Assembly: GCF_012396235.1 (NCBI RefSeq)
Contig: NZ_JAAXPA010000016.1
Coordinates: 107,599-171,598, forward strand
Length of the DNA: 64,000 nt
Source of the DNA: Rhodococcus opacus
GTDB lineage: Bacteria; Actinomycetota; Actinomycetes; Mycobacteriales; Mycobacteriaceae
Direction: 5' to 3'
Positions 52,556 through 62,163 of the stretch are shown here, in pieces (position 1 is the stretch's first letter; each line of letters starts with the position of its first letter). Below the pieces are notes generated by a model. The model worked only from the letters and a program-made list of their open reading frames with translations, was not told the origin of the DNA and ran no database searches. The translations under genes and the position numbers were made by a program.

Positions 52556-52561
52556 TAGGCT
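52556..52561 (+). promoter_or_regulatory. -10 element of leaderless ndk
   Basis: TAGGCT ends 7 bases before the ndk GTG, with no Shine-Dalgarno between, which predicts a leaderless transcript starting close to the start codon. Confidence 0.42.
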
Positions 52562-52568
52562 GTGCGCC

Positions 52569-52988
52569 GTGACTGAGCGCACCCTTGTACTGATCAAGCC
52601 CGATGCCGTTGCCCGCGGATATGTAGGAGAAATCCTCGGTCGTATCGAGCGGAAAGGTCTGACGATCTCCGCGCTCGACCTGCGCACCGCTCCCGGCGAC
52701 ATCGCAGCCGCCCACTACGCCGAGCACGAAGGCCGCCCGTTCTACCCGGGCCTGCTGGAATTCATCACGGGCGGCCCGCTCGTCGCGGCAGTGCTCGAAG
52801 GTCCGCGGGCGATCGCGGCGTTCCGTCAGCTCGCCGGCGGCACCGACCCCGTCGAGAAGGCCGTTCCGGGCACGATTCGCGGTGACTTCGGGCTCGAAGC
52901 CCAGGAGAACCTGGTGCACGGCTCCGACTCGGTCGAGTCCGCCGAGCGCGAGATCGCCCTCTGGTTCCCGCACCTCGCCGCCAACTGA
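52569..52988 (+). CDS. ndk: Nucleoside diphosphate kinase
   Basis: A 139-residue enzyme that equilibrates nucleoside di- and triphosphates by a phosphohistidine. [10 protein letters not shown] is the N-terminal signature, and H117 in NLVHGSDS is the phosphorylated residue. The length is normal. It lies 18 bases after the DUF4233 gene but seems to have its own promoter, and a hairpin follows. Confidence 0.96.
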   Translation: MTERTLVLIKPDAVARGYVGEILGRIERKGLTISALDLRTAPGDIAAAHYAEHEGRPFYPGLLEFITGGPLVAAVLEGPRAIAAFRQLAGGTDPVEKAVPGTIRGDFGLEAQENLVHGSDSVESAEREIALWFPHLAAN

Positions 52989-53444
52989 TCTACCTCTCCA
53001 CCCACCCCTCGACCCACCGGCCTGCCCTCCGGGCCGGCGGCGCCCTCGCGTGCGGAACATGTTCCAGACCGATACGTGCGCCGCTGGCACGGACTGCGGC
53101 ACACGTGTGGGATACTGAGGGTGGTCGGACCGCAATTTGTGCACCACGTGGCTTCGACCGGATGGCACCACGGCTCGATGCCCTTCATCGCTGCCCCTAC
53201 GTCAACAGGAAATACCTGGGCGTTCGGCACGCTGGATGATCAGGCGCTCGCGCCACGGACGACGGCCATCCGCAAGGCACTACACGGGCGTGCAGTGAAA
53301 ACGGACACTGCACGCGCTGTGTGGAGCGAGACCAGACAATCTCGCGCTCACATCTGGGGCGCGAGTACACATACTGCGCCCTCGCGTGGCCGCGTGACAC
53401 CCCCAGACACGGGAGTGGACGCGCCCGGGGGCTGAGGAGACTAC
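52989..53444 (+). other. Long intergenic region and probable rne 5' leader
   Basis: These 456 bases contain the ndk hairpin, a perfect 12-base palindrome GGAACATGTTCC (53054-53065), and an extended -10 candidate TGGGATACT (53108-53116) that would give a leader of over 300 bases. A 119-codon open frame here (53076-53435) has no protein-like character. Long autoregulatory rne leaders are known in other bacteria; here it is only inferred. Confidence 0.45.
53017..53037 (+). terminator. Hairpin after ndk
   Basis: CCGGCC (53017-53022) pairs with GGCCGG (53032-53037) around a 9-base loop, 28 bases after the ndk stop. The stem is short and lacks a T run, so termination is likely but modest. Confidence 0.45.
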
Positions 53445-56400
53445 GTGGCCGATCAAGCGCCGCCCACAAATTCAGAGCCGAACGAATCGGCCACCGCCGG
53501 GAGCGCGGTTCCCGCTCTTCCGGAGAAGATTCGCGTTCACGCCCTCGCGAAGTTGCTGGGCGTGACGAGCAAGCAGGTTCTCGCCGAGGCTGCGGCCCTC
53601 GGAACCGAACTGCGCAGCGCGCAGTCGAGCCTGCAACGCGACGTCGCCGAGCGTGTGCACGCAGCTTTCACCGCTGCGCAGAACGCTCCCACCGAGCCAC
53701 CCGCAGCGGCCGAACCGGCCGCGGAGACCCCGGCCGCCGAACCGGTCGCGGAGACCCCGGCCGCCGAACCGGCCGTCGAGGTCGCGCCGGAACCGGTCGC
53801 GGCTGCCGACGTCGAGGAAGCGGCGGTCGAGCAGACTCCCGCTCCGGCGGTTCCCGCCGAGGAAACTCCCGCCCAGGAACCCGTCGCGGAGGAGGCCGCG
53901 GTTTCCGAGCGCGACCTCGGACGTGACCTGTTCACCACCGCGTCCTACCAGGTCGAGGCGCCCGCCGCCGAGCCCGCCGTGGAGACCCCGCCCGCCGTCT
54001 CGCAGGTCCCGCTCTTCCTGCAGCCCGACCTCGCGGCGGTCGAGACCCCGCCGCGTCGCCGCCGCAGTCGCCGGGACGCCGGGACCCCGGAACCCACCAC
54101 CGAGCAGCCGCCCGTCGTCGAATCGCACGACGAGGTGCCCGAGACCGCGAAGGCCACGGACACCGGAACCGCCGAGACCGAGACGGACGAGTCCGACGTC
54201 GACGGCGACCAGCCGCGTCGTCGTCGCCGCGGCCGTCGCGGCCGTGGTCGCGGACGGGGCGAACAGCAGAACGAGCAGGACACCGACACCGACACCGAGG
54301 GTCCCGAGGCCGAGGAATCCGCGCGGGAATCCGCGCGCGAGGAGAAGGTCGCCGAGACACCGGCTCGGGAGCTCGAAGAGAAGCCGAAGAAGGAGTCCGA
54401 GGAGAAGCCCGCTGAGGCCGAGCAGGCCGAGGCGGAGTCCGGTGACGAAGAGGCCGGTGAGGGCGACTCCGACGGGTCGAGCCGTCGCCGCCGTCGCCGT
54501 CGTCGTCGCAAGTCCGGTGGCGAGGGGGCGGGAGAGGCCACGTCCGAGGACGATCCGCCGAACACCGTCGTCCACGAGCGTGAACCTCGCAACAAGAGCC
54601 GCTCGAAGGACGAGGTCCAGGGCATCACCGGTTCGACGCGGCTCGAGGCGAAGCGTCAGCGTCGCCGTGACGGCCGGGATGCCGGCCGCCGGCGTCCGCC
54701 GATCCTGACGGAATCGGAGTTCCTGGCCCGCCGCGAGGCCGTCGACCGCGTGATGGTGGTGCGCGACCGCATCGCCACCGGGCAACCGCACGCGACGACG
54801 CAGGTCGCCGTGCTCGAGGACGGCGTCCTCGTCGAACACTTCGTGACCACGTCGGCGTCGGCATCGATGGTCGGCAACGTGTACCTCGGACGCGTCCAGA
54901 ACGTGCTGCCCAGCATGGAAGCCGCGTTCATCGACATCGGCCGCGGCCGCAACGGCGTGCTGTACGCGGGTGAGGTCAACTGGGAGGCCGCCGGGCTCGG
55001 CGGCAACTCCCGCAAGATCGAGCAGGCTCTCAAGCCGGGCGATCAGGTGCTGGTTCAGGTCAGCAAGGACCCGGTCGGGCACAAGGGTGCGCGGCTGACC
55101 ACGCAGATCAGTCTCGCGGGCCGCTTCCTGGTGTACGTGCCGGGCGGCACGTCCACCGGCATCAGCCGCAAACTCCCCGACACGGAGCGCAAGCGCCTCA
55201 AGGACATCCTGCGCGACATCGTGCCCTCGGACGCCGGAGTCATCATCCGGACCGCGTCGGAGGGTGTGAGCGAGGAGGAACTCGCTCGCGACGTGAAGCG
55301 CCTGCAGGACCAGTGGGCCGGGATCGAAGCGCAGGCCGCGAAGGCGGAATCCGGCAAGTCCGGTAACCCGCAGGCCCTGTACGAGGAGCCCGACCTTCTC
55401 GTGAAGGTCATCCGCGACCTGTTCAACGAGGACTTCTCCAAGCTCGTCATCGAGGGCGAGAAGGCCTGGTCGACGGTCGAGTCGTACATCAAGTCCGTGG
55501 CCCCCGATCTCATGCCGAGGCTCGAGCAGCACACGTCGGACAACGGTGTCGACGTCTTCGTGGCGCACCGCATCGACGAGCAGCTGGCGAAGGCGCTCGA
55601 CCGCAAGGTCTGGTTGCCGTCCGGCGGCACGCTCGTGATCGACCGCACCGAGGCCATGACCGTGGTCGATGTCAACACCGGCAAGTTCACCGGTGCCGGC
55701 GGAAACCTCGAGGAGACCGTCACCCGGAACAACCTCGAGGCGGCCGAGGAGATCGTCCGGCAGATGCGCCTGCGCGACATCGGCGGCATGATCGTCGTCG
55801 ACTTCATCGACATGGTGCTCGAATCGAACCGCGACCTCGTGCTGCGACGGCTGACGGAAGCCCTGGGCCGGGATCGCACCCGCCACCAGGTGTCCGAGGT
55901 CACGTCGCTCGGTCTGGTCCAGATGACGCGGAAGAAGTTGGGCACCGGACTGGTCGAGGCGTTCTCGACGACGTGTGAGCACTGCCACGGCCGGGGCATC
56001 CTCGTCCACGCCGAGCCGATCGAGGTGAAAGCCTCCGAGGACAACGGTGCGCGCGGCGGGTCGTCCCGCGGCGGCGACTCCGGTGGCTCCCGCAAGAAGC
56101 GGGGACGCGACAAGTCGTCCGGCGGGGAGACGTCGCAGCCTCCCGTGCACGAGGAGACCCCGACGGTGGACGCCACCGTCAAGCGGGCCCACCCGGTCGC
56201 TCTCGCGATGGCACACCACCATCACGAGGAGGAGGCCGCGCACGCACACAGCGGGCACGAGGCGGAATCCGCCGCGCAGCCCGCGGCGGCGGTTCCCGAG
56301 CCCGAGCAGCCGGTCGCCGTGGAGGCGGAGACGCCGGCGGCTGACCTGCCCGGCATCGAAGAAGCCGTGGCCGAGGCCCCGGCAGCGGTCGCCGCGGAAG

Positions 56401-56840
56401 CCGTCGTGGCACCCGAGGCGGAGGAAGTCGTCGTCGAGGAAGCTGTCGTCGAGGAAGCCGTGGCCGAAGAGCCGGTCGTCGAACCTGCGCCGGCCGAAGA
56501 GGCTCCGGTCGCCGAGACCCCGGAACCCGTCGTGGAGCGCGAGCCCGAGCCCCAACCGGAGCCGGTGGCCCCGCCGCGGCGCAGGAGTCGTCGGGTGTCG
56601 AGGGCAGCGGCCGCGCCGGTGTCCGAAACCCCGAGCGCCGGGACCGTGTTCGTGATCCCGACATCGGAGACCGGCGCGGAGCACGCACCGGAGCCGGAAC
56701 CGGCCATGTCGGCTTCGGCCGTGAGCGGACCGCCCGCGTCCTCGCCCGACGGCGCGGATGCGCAGGCAGCGCCGCGCAGGCCGCGGCGCCGCCGGGCGGC
56801 GGCACGTCCCGCCGGCCCGCCGGTGGACGCCGACAACTGA
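53445..56840 (+). CDS. rne: Ribonuclease E/G
   Basis: A 1131-residue endoribonuclease central to mRNA decay and rRNA/tRNA processing. Residues 1 to about 410 are disordered, rich in Ala-Glu-Pro and with Arg-rich clusters (RRRRRGRRGRGRGRG). The catalytic core (about 425-875) has the S1 domain (GNVYLGRVQNVLPSMEAAFID, RNGVLYAGEVNW), the Asp-bearing VVDVNTGKF and MIVVDFIDMV, and the zinc-link C844-x2-C847. The C-terminal 250 residues are again disordered, rich in Val-Glu-Ala. Flanking disordered regions on both sides are typical of actinobacterial RNase E. GAGGAG precedes the GTG. Confidence 0.95.
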   Translation: MADQAPPTNSEPNESATAGSAVPALPEKIRVHALAKLLGVTSKQVLAEAAALGTELRSAQSSLQRDVAERVHAAFTAAQNAPTEPPAAAEPAAETPAAEPVAETPAAEPAVEVAPEPVAAADVEEAAVEQTPAPAVPAEETPAQEPVAEEAAVSERDLGRDLFTTASYQVEAPAAEPAVETPPAVSQVPLFLQPDLAAVETPPRRRRSRRDAGTPEPTTEQPPVVESHDEVPETAKATDTGTAETETDESDVDGDQPRRRRRGRRGRGRGRGEQQNEQDTDTDTEGPEAEESARESAREEKVAETPARELEEKPKKESEEKPAEAEQAEAESGDEEAGEGDSDGSSRRRRRRRRRKSGGEGAGEATSEDDPPNTVVHEREPRNKSRSKDEVQGITGSTRLEAKRQRRRDGRDAGRRRPPILTESEFLARREAVDRVMVVRDRIATGQPHATTQVAVLEDGVLVEHFVTTSASASMVGNVYLGRVQNVLPSMEAAFIDIGRGRNGVLYAGEVNWEAAGLGGNSRKIEQALKPGDQVLVQVSKDPVGHKGARLTTQISLAGRFLVYVPGGTSTGISRKLPDTERKRLKDILRDIVPSDAGVIIRTASEGVSEEELARDVKRLQDQWAGIEAQAAKAESGKSGNPQALYEEPDLLVKVIRDLFNEDFSKLVIEGEKAWSTVESYIKSVAPDLMPRLEQHTSDNGVDVFVAHRIDEQLAKALDRKVWLPSGGTLVIDRTEAMTVVDVNTGKFTGAGGNLEETVTRNNLEAAEEIVRQMRLRDIGGMIVVDFIDMVLESNRDLVLRRLTEALGRDRTRHQVSEVTSLGLVQMTRKKLGTGLVEAFSTTCEHCHGRGILVHAEPIEVKASEDNGARGGSSRGGDSGGSRKKRGRDKSSGGETSQPPVHEETPTVDATVKRAHPVALAMAHHHHEEEAAHAHSGHEAESAAQPAAAVPEPEQPVAVEAETPAADLPGIEEAVAEAPAAVAAEAVVAPEAEEVVVEEAVVEEAVAEEPVVEPAPAEEAPVAETPEPVVEREPEPQPEPVAPPRRRSRRVSRAAAAPVSETPSAGTVFVIPTSETGAEHAPEPEPAMSASAVSGPPASSPDGADAQAAPRRPRRRRAAARPAGPPVDADN

Positions 56841-56852
56841 CGAGGGAGCGCG

Positions 56853-56894
56853 GGAAGGCAATCGACGCCGGTTTGTACGGAACGGTTGCCTTCC
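56853..56894. repeat. Inverted repeat between rne and rplU, overlapping the rplU promoter
   Basis: GGAAGGCAA (56853-56861) and TTGCCTTCC (56886-56894) are perfect 9-base arms with a 24-base spacer. The right arm lies in the spacer of the predicted rplU promoter. It may end rne transcription or bind a regulator. Confidence 0.5.
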
Positions 56895-56902
56895 TGTAAC
56901 CT
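56873..56902 (+). promoter_or_regulatory. Promoter of the rplU-rpmA operon
   Basis: TTGTAC (56873-56878), 18 bases and TAACCT (56897-56902) predict a start near 56909 and a leader of about 138 bases before rplU. Confidence 0.5.
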
Positions 56903-57046
56903 TGACCAGTCGCTACTCGGCGATGAAGGTCAGCTGTGCCCTCACCTGTGAAGGCTGCGCGATCTCGACCGAGCTAGCCGTCACACCAGACCAGTCGCGC
57001 ACACTGTGGCGCGAGCAAGTTCGAAGAAGCAAGGGGTAGCCCTCCG

Positions 57047-57358
57047 ATGGCAACGTACGCGATCGTCAAGACCGGCGGAAAGCAGTACAAGGTCGCTGTT
57101 GGTGACCTCGTCAAGGTCGAGAAGATCGAGGGTGAGCCCGGCACTGCTGTCTCGCTTGCTCCCGTTCTCGTCGTCGACGGATCCGATCTGACGACCGACG
57201 CCGACAAGCTGGCCAAGATCTCGGTCACGGGTGAGGTCGTCGAGCACACCAAGGGCCCGAAGATCCGGATCCACAAGTTCAAGAACAAGACCGGCTACCA
57301 CAAGCGTCAGGGCCACAGGCAGAAGCTGACGGTCCTCAAGGTCACCGGCATCAAGTAG
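57047..57358 (+). CDS. rplU: 50S ribosomal protein L21
   Basis: A 103-residue ribosomal protein that binds 23S rRNA with L20. [20 protein letters not shown] is the standard start, and the L21 signature lies near [21 protein letters not shown] (split here across residues 77-97). It precedes rpmA by 42 bases, the universal L21-L27 pair. AAGGGGTAG lies before the ATG. Confidence 0.97.
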   Translation: MATYAIVKTGGKQYKVAVGDLVKVEKIEGEPGTAVSLAPVLVVDGSDLTTDADKLAKISVTGEVVEHTKGPKIRIHKFKNKTGYHKRQGHRQKLTVLKVTGIK

Positions 57359-57400
57359 CTAGAGCTTCAGAGCTGATTTCACCCGAGGAGGGTCAAGAAC

Positions 57401-57664
57401 ATGGCACATAAGAAGGGTGCATCCAGCTCCCGTAACGGTCGCGATTCAAATGCTCAGCGACTCGGCGTGAAGCGTTTCGGCGGCCAGTCCGTCAGCGCCG
57501 GCGAGATCCTGGTGCGTCAGCGCGGAACCCACTTCCATCCCGGCGTCAACGTCGGTCGTGGCGGCGACGACACGCTCTTCGCGCTCTCTGCCGGTGCCGT
57601 CGAGTTCGGCACCAAGCGTGGACGCAAGACCGTGAACATCGTTCCGGCGGCGGCAGAGGCCTAG
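57401..57664 (+). CDS. rpmA: 50S ribosomal protein L27
   Basis: An 87-residue ribosomal protein whose N-terminus reaches the peptidyl transferase centre. [20 protein letters not shown] and the following GVKRFGGQ are the family start; there is no N-terminal cleavage extension of the Firmicutes type. GAGGAGGG precedes the ATG. A strong terminator follows. Confidence 0.97.
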   Translation: MAHKKGASSSRNGRDSNAQRLGVKRFGGQSVSAGEILVRQRGTHFHPGVNVGRGGDDTLFALSAGAVEFGTKRGRKTVNIVPAAAEA

Positions 57665-57710
57665 TCCTGCCGCGAGTATGCATCGTCCCGTGAGGGACGT
57701 TTCAAGCTCC

Positions 57711-57762
57711 CAATAGGGGCGGACCTGGGTCGAGATACCCGGTCCGCCCCTATTGTTTTTTT
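57711..57762 (+). terminator. Strong intrinsic terminator after rpmA
   Basis: Perfect 15-base arms (57711-57725 and 57741-57755), extended by an inner GGT/ACC pairing, are followed by seven T residues (57756-57762). It is the clearest factor-independent terminator in the window. Confidence 0.9.
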
Positions 57763-57807
57763 CAAGAGTGAGATCAACACAATTGGCTGAGGAAGGATCC
57801 GGCAGTC

Positions 57808-59268
57808 ATGTCCCGATTCATTGACCGCGTCGTGCTGCACGTCAGCGCCGGAAAAGGCGGCAATGGCTGCGCCTCCGTACACCGGGAGAAGTTCAAACCA
57901 CTCGGTGGCCCGGATGGCGGCAACGGCGGGCGTGGCGGTGACGTCGTGCTCGAGGTGGACGGCAACGTCCACACCCTCCTCGACTTCCATTTCCACCCCC
58001 ACGCGAAGGCCACCAACGGCAAGCAGGGGATGGGGAGCAACCGTGACGGCGCCCAGGGCGACGACCTGATCCTGAAGGTCCCCGACGGCACCGTCGTCCT
58101 CGACGAGGACGGGCGTATCCTCGCCGACCTCATCGGTGTCGGCACCCGCTTCGAGGCCGCCCAGGGTGGCCGCGGCGGACTCGGCAACGCGGCCCTGTCG
58201 TCGAAGGCGCGCAAGGCGCCGGGCTTCGCGCTCCTCGGTGAGGACGGTGTCGAGCGGGAACTGGTCCTCGAACTGAAGTCCGTGGCCGATGTCGGGCTGG
58301 TCGGGTTCCCGTCGGCGGGTAAGTCCTCACTCGTGTCCGTGCTGTCGGCGGCGAAGCCGAAGATCGCCGACTACCCGTTCACGACGCTCGTGCCGAACCT
58401 CGGTGTGGTGTCGAGCGGCGACACCACGTTCACGGTGGCCGACGTGCCCGGGTTGATCCCCGGCGCGAGCGACGGCCGCGGGCTCGGACTGGACTTCCTG
58501 CGCCACCTCGAGCGGTGCGCCGTGCTGGCCCACGTCGTCGACTGCGCGACGCTCGACCCGGGCCGCGACCCGATCTCCGACATCGACGCACTCGAGGCGG
58601 AACTCGCCGCGTACAAGGGCGCGCTGTCCGGCGACGCCGGGCTCGGTGACCTCGCGGACCGGCCCCGCATCGTGATCCTGAACAAGGCGGACGTGCCGGA
58701 GGCGGCCGAGCTGGCCGAGATGGTCACCCCCGATCTCGAGGCCCGCGGGTGGCCTGTCTTCACGATCTCGGCTGTCAGCCGAGAGGGATTGCGCCCGTTG
58801 ACGTTCGCGCTGGCGAAGCTGGTTGCGGACTACCGTGAGGCGCACCCGAAGGCCGAGCCGAAGCGTCAGGTGATCCGCCCGGTGATCGCGAACGAAAACA
58901 GCTTCAGCGTCGTCGCCGACCCCGAGATCCCCGGTGGGTTCATCGTCCGCGGCACGCGGCCGGAGCGCTGGGTGCGGCAGACGCAGTTCGACAACGACGA
59001 GGCCGTGGGCTACCTCGCCGACCGCCTCGCGCGACTCGGCGTGGAGACCGAGCTCGTCAAGCAGGGTGCGGAGCCGGGAGCGTCCGTCACGATCGGCAAC
59101 GTGAGCTTCGACTGGGAGCCCCAGACACCGGCCGGCGTCGATCTCACCCGCACCGGCCGCGGTACCGACCCGCGTCTGGATCAGGTCGAGCGCATCGGCG
59201 CGACCGAACGCAAGCACGCATCCAGGGTCCGTCGCGGTCTCGAAGGCCTCGACCCCGAAGACCAGTGA
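57808..59268 (+). CDS. obgE: GTPase ObgE (CgtA)
   Basis: A 486-residue GTPase that binds the 50S subunit and links ribosome assembly to stress signalling. The glycine-rich Obg domain (1 to about 158) has [15 protein letters not shown] and GGRGGLGN. The G domain carries GFPSAGKSS (about 167-175), [10 protein letters not shown] and NKAD. The OCT domain follows (about 345-425), then a charged tail. GAGGAAGGATCC precedes the ATG. proB overlaps its end by 4 bases. Confidence 0.96.
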   Translation: MSRFIDRVVLHVSAGKGGNGCASVHREKFKPLGGPDGGNGGRGGDVVLEVDGNVHTLLDFHFHPHAKATNGKQGMGSNRDGAQGDDLILKVPDGTVVLDEDGRILADLIGVGTRFEAAQGGRGGLGNAALSSKARKAPGFALLGEDGVERELVLELKSVADVGLVGFPSAGKSSLVSVLSAAKPKIADYPFTTLVPNLGVVSSGDTTFTVADVPGLIPGASDGRGLGLDFLRHLERCAVLAHVVDCATLDPGRDPISDIDALEAELAAYKGALSGDAGLGDLADRPRIVILNKADVPEAAELAEMVTPDLEARGWPVFTISAVSREGLRPLTFALAKLVADYREAHPKAEPKRQVIRPVIANENSFSVVADPEIPGGFIVRGTRPERWVRQTQFDNDEAVGYLADRLARLGVETELVKQGAEPGASVTIGNVSFDWEPQTPAGVDLTRTGRGTDPRLDQVERIGATERKHASRVRRGLEGLDPEDQ

Positions 59269-60365
59269 GCGCCACCCGGCGCACGATCGCGTCGGCGGGC
59301 AGCATTGTCGTGAAGATCGGATCGTCCGCGCTGACCAGTCTGGTCGGCGGGCTCGACGTCCGTCGCCTCGACGAGCTGGCCGATGCGATCGAGGCACGGA
59401 TGCGTGCCGGTTCCGACGTGGTCGTCGTGTCGTCCGGGGCCGTGGGCGCGGGTCTGGCTCCGTTGGGGCTGACCAAGCGGCCGCGGGACCTGGCGACGAA
59501 GCAGGCCGCCGCGAGCGTCGGCCAGCTGGCGCTGGCCCACGCCTGGGGCACGTCGTTCGCCCGATACGGGCGCACCGTCGGGCAGGTGCTGCTCACCGCG
59601 GACGACATCGCCCGCCGCGCGCAGCACCGCAACGCGCAACGCACTCTCGACCGCCTGCGCGCGCTGCACGCGGTCGCGATCGTCAACGAGAACGACACCG
59701 TCGCGACGGCGGAGCTGCGCTTCGGCGACAACGACCGGCTCGCGGCGCTGGTCGCGCACCTGGTCGGCGCCGACGCGCTGGTCCTGCTGTCGGACGTCGA
59801 CGGGCTGTACGACGGCGACCCCCGCAAGGGCAATGCGACGCTGATTCCCGAGGTGAACAGCCCTGAGGATCTCGACGGGGTGGTCGCAGGCTCGGGCGGC
59901 GCTCTCGGCACCGGCGGGATGGCGTCCAAGCTGTCGGCAGCGCGCCTCGCGGCCGATGCCGGCGTGCCCGTGCTGCTCGCCGCCGCCTCGGACGCCGGGG
60001 CAGCGCTACGGGACGCCGGGGTGGGGACGGCATTCGCGGCCCGGCCGTCCCGGTTGTCGGCGCGCAAGTTCTGGGTACGCCACGCCGCGGACGAGCAGGG
60101 GATCCTGCACATCGACGAGGGCGCTGTGCGTGCCGTCGTCACCAAACGGCGGTCGTTGCTGCCCGCGGGGATCAGCGCGGTGTCGGGGCGGTTCTACGGC
60201 GGCGACGTCGTGTCGCTCCTCGGCCCCGACGAGCGTCCCGTGGCCAGGGGTGTCGTGGCGTACGACTCCGCCGAGATCAGCGACATCCTGGGCAAGTCGA
60301 CCCAGGAACTGCCCGCGGAGATGCAGCGCCCCGTCGTCCACGCGGACGATCTGGTGCCGCTCTGA
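59265..60365 (+). CDS. proB: Glutamate 5-kinase
   Basis: A 366-residue enzyme that phosphorylates glutamate in the first step of proline synthesis and is normally inhibited by proline. [11 protein letters not shown] is the kinase start, VSSGAVGAG the substrate loop, VNENDTVAT the Asn/Asp site and [15 protein letters not shown] the ATP region. A C-terminal PUA domain (about 275-350) is present. The GTG overlaps the obgE stop. The sirtuin gene converges on it with only 3 bases between stops. Confidence 0.96.
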   Translation: MSATRRTIASAGSIVVKIGSSALTSLVGGLDVRRLDELADAIEARMRAGSDVVVVSSGAVGAGLAPLGLTKRPRDLATKQAAASVGQLALAHAWGTSFARYGRTVGQVLLTADDIARRAQHRNAQRTLDRLRALHAVAIVNENDTVATAELRFGDNDRLAALVAHLVGADALVLLSDVDGLYDGDPRKGNATLIPEVNSPEDLDGVVAGSGGALGTGGMASKLSAARLAADAGVPVLLAAASDAGAALRDAGVGTAFAARPSRLSARKFWVRHAADEQGILHIDEGAVRAVVTKRRSLLPAGISAVSGRFYGGDVVSLLGPDERPVARGVVAYDSAEISDILGKSTQELPAEMQRPVVHADDLVPL

Positions 60366-60368
60366 CGG

Positions 60369-61196
60369 TCACGCGGGCAGCGCGGAGGACGCGTCGAGCA
60401 GTGCGGTGAGTGCCTCCGAGCAACCGGCGTGGAGGGTGAGGGTGGCGAACTCGTCGCCGCGTGTCGTCCCCCTGTTGACGATGACGATGGGGATTCCGCG
60501 CTTGGCGGCGTGCCGGACGAACCGCAGTCCCGACATGACGGTGAGCGACGAGCCGGCCACCAGGAGCGCCTCGGCCTCGTCGACCACGTCGTAGGCGGCG
60601 GCGACCCTCGGTTTCGGGACGGATTCGCCGAAGTACACGATGTCGGGTTTGAGAAGTCCGCCGCACGCCTCGCAGTCGACCATCCGGAAATGCCCGGTGC
60701 TGGTGATCACCGCGTCGGCGTCCGGTGCGATCTCCACTCCCCGTGCGGCAGAGACGGTTTCGGCGAAACCGGGGTTCGCACGCTCGAGCCGGTCGGCGAG
60801 CGTCGCCCGCGAGATCAGGGCGTCGCACGCCAGGCACCGGACTTGGGCGTACGTGCCGTGCAGGTCGATCACCCGGCGACTGCCGGCCTTGGTGTGCAGC
60901 AGGTCGACGTTCTGGGTGATGACGGCACGCGCGACACCGGCCCGTTCGAGCCCCGCCAGCGCGCGGTGGCCCGTGTTGGGCCGGGCGGCGTCCATGTGCC
61001 GCCAGCCGAGGTGGTTGCGCGCCCAGTAGTGGCGGCGGAAGTCGGAGTCCCCGGTGAACTGCTGGTACGTCATGGGATTGCGCGGCGGCGACTCCGGACC
61101 CCGGTAGTCGGGAATTCCGGAGTCGGTCGAGATGCCGGCGCCGGTGATCACACACAGGCGCCGGCCACCGAGTACGTCGATCAGTCGGGCGAACAC
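60369..61196 (-). CDS. Sir2 family NAD-dependent protein deacetylase
   Basis: A 275-residue sirtuin that removes acyl groups from protein lysines with NAD. GAGISTDSGIPDYRG (20-34) binds NAD, TQNVDLLH and the catalytic His of DLHGTYAQV follow, and four cysteines (CLAC and CEAC) hold zinc. GSSLTVMSG is the late NAD motif. Class cannot be set by eye. The start is an ATG-equivalent 21 bases after the stop of the next minus-strand gene upstream. Confidence 0.93.
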   Translation of the reverse strand: MFARLIDVLGGRRLCVITGAGISTDSGIPDYRGPESPPRNPMTYQQFTGDSDFRRHYWARNHLGWRHMDAARPNTGHRALAGLERAGVARAVITQNVDLLHTKAGSRRVIDLHGTYAQVRCLACDALISRATLADRLERANPGFAETVSAARGVEIAPDADAVITSTGHFRMVDCEACGGLLKPDIVYFGESVPKPRVAAAYDVVDEAEALLVAGSSLTVMSGLRFVRHAAKRGIPIVIVNRGTTRGDEFATLTLHAGCSEALTALLDASSALPA

Positions 61197-61217
61197 GCAC
61201 TCCAGGGTAGCGCCGGC

Positions 61218-62153
61218 TCAGTACCCGACGACAGGATCGATCAGAGCGGTGAGATTCTCACCTGCGACGAAGCGGGCGACGTTCAGCGCCACGTGCTCGG
61301 CGAACGCCGGGGGCCGGACCGCAGGCGGGTTGGAATCGTGGGGGGTGATGATCACGTTGGGCAGATCCCACAGCGGGTGGCCGTCGGGAAGCGGCTCGGG
61401 ATCGGTGACGTCGAGTCCCGCACCGCCGATCGTTTTGTCCCGCAGCGCTTTCACCAGTGCGTTGGTGTGCACGAGCGAGCCGCGCGCGACGTTGATCACC
61501 CACGCGGTCGGCTTCATCTGCGCGAACTCCGCCGCCCCGACCAGATGGTGCGTGGCGTCGGTGGCGGGAGCCCCGATCACGAAGTGGTCCGCGCGGGCCC
61601 ACACCTCGCCGAGACGGGTGGTGGGGAGCGTCTCGATCGCGCCCGGCACCGGGCTTCCGGAGCGATTCACCGCGATGACGTCGGCCCCGACACCCGCGAG
61701 CATCGGGATCAGTGCCCGGCCGATTCCGCCGGCACCCACGATCGCGACCGTGGTGCCCCGCAGGGTGCCGATCTTCGAGAAGAACTCCTGCTGACGCCAG
61801 GTCTTCGCCTCGAGGTGCTCCGGTAGTGCCCGCACCCCGGCCAGCAGCAGCGTCAGAGCGTGCTCGGCGACGGTGGCGGCGAACGCGCCCGCCGCCGACG
61901 TCCACAGCACGGTGGTGTCAGGTCTGATCACCTTCGCGGCGAACCACTCCTCGACACCCGCGGAGTTCAACTGCACCCAGCGGATGTTCTCGGGAAGCGG
62001 GTCCGGGAACCCGATCGGACCCGCGGTCCAGACCAGGGCGTCCGCGGACTCGAAGGGTGCCACACGGGCGCCGCCCCGGCGCACCGCATCCTCGAGGAGC
62101 GGGTCCGGGGCGGGTCCGATGGCTATAGCTGGAACAGCAGCGTCGTCGGCCAT
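61218..62153 (-). CDS. D-isomer-specific 2-hydroxyacid dehydrogenase
   Basis: A 311-residue NAD(P)-dependent oxidoreductase. The nucleotide fold is VAIVGAGGIGRALIPML (about 139-155), the substrate Arg is in INVARGSLVHTNAL, the Glu in DVTDPEPLPDGHPLW and the catalytic His in VIITPHDSN. The 2-oxoacid used is unknown. It lies 10 bases after ectC on the same strand, where ectD (ectoine hydroxylase) often occurs, so it may be co-transcribed with ectBC. The ATG is chosen because upstream codons run into ectC. Confidence 0.88.
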   Translation of the reverse strand: MADDAAVPAIAIGPAPDPLLEDAVRRGGARVAPFESADALVWTAGPIGFPDPLPENIRWVQLNSAGVEEWFAAKVIRPDTTVLWTSAAGAFAATVAEHALTLLLAGVRALPEHLEAKTWRQQEFFSKIGTLRGTTVAIVGAGGIGRALIPMLAGVGADVIAVNRSGSPVPGAIETLPTTRLGEVWARADHFVIGAPATDATHHLVGAAEFAQMKPTAWVINVARGSLVHTNALVKALRDKTIGGAGLDVTDPEPLPDGHPLWDLPNVIITPHDSNPPAVRPPAFAEHVALNVARFVAGENLTALIDPVVGY

Positions 62154-62163
62154 GGGGTCGAAC

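Noticed and set aside
53076..53435. A 119-codon ORF in the rne leader
   Set aside because: No RBS, no family, and composition like noncoding DNA; it is better explained as leader sequence.
54060..54540. Repeated Arg/Glu-rich codon blocks as a tandem repeat or CRISPR
   Set aside because: The repetition is low-complexity coding sequence of the disordered RNase E N-terminus. Units are irregular and there are no spacers.
53472..56861. A 1129-codon open frame antisense to rne
   Set aside because: It mirrors rne exactly, and its Gly/Arg/Leu-rich composition follows from complementing Ala/Glu/Val codons in a high-GC gene. The sense frame has all RNase E motifs.
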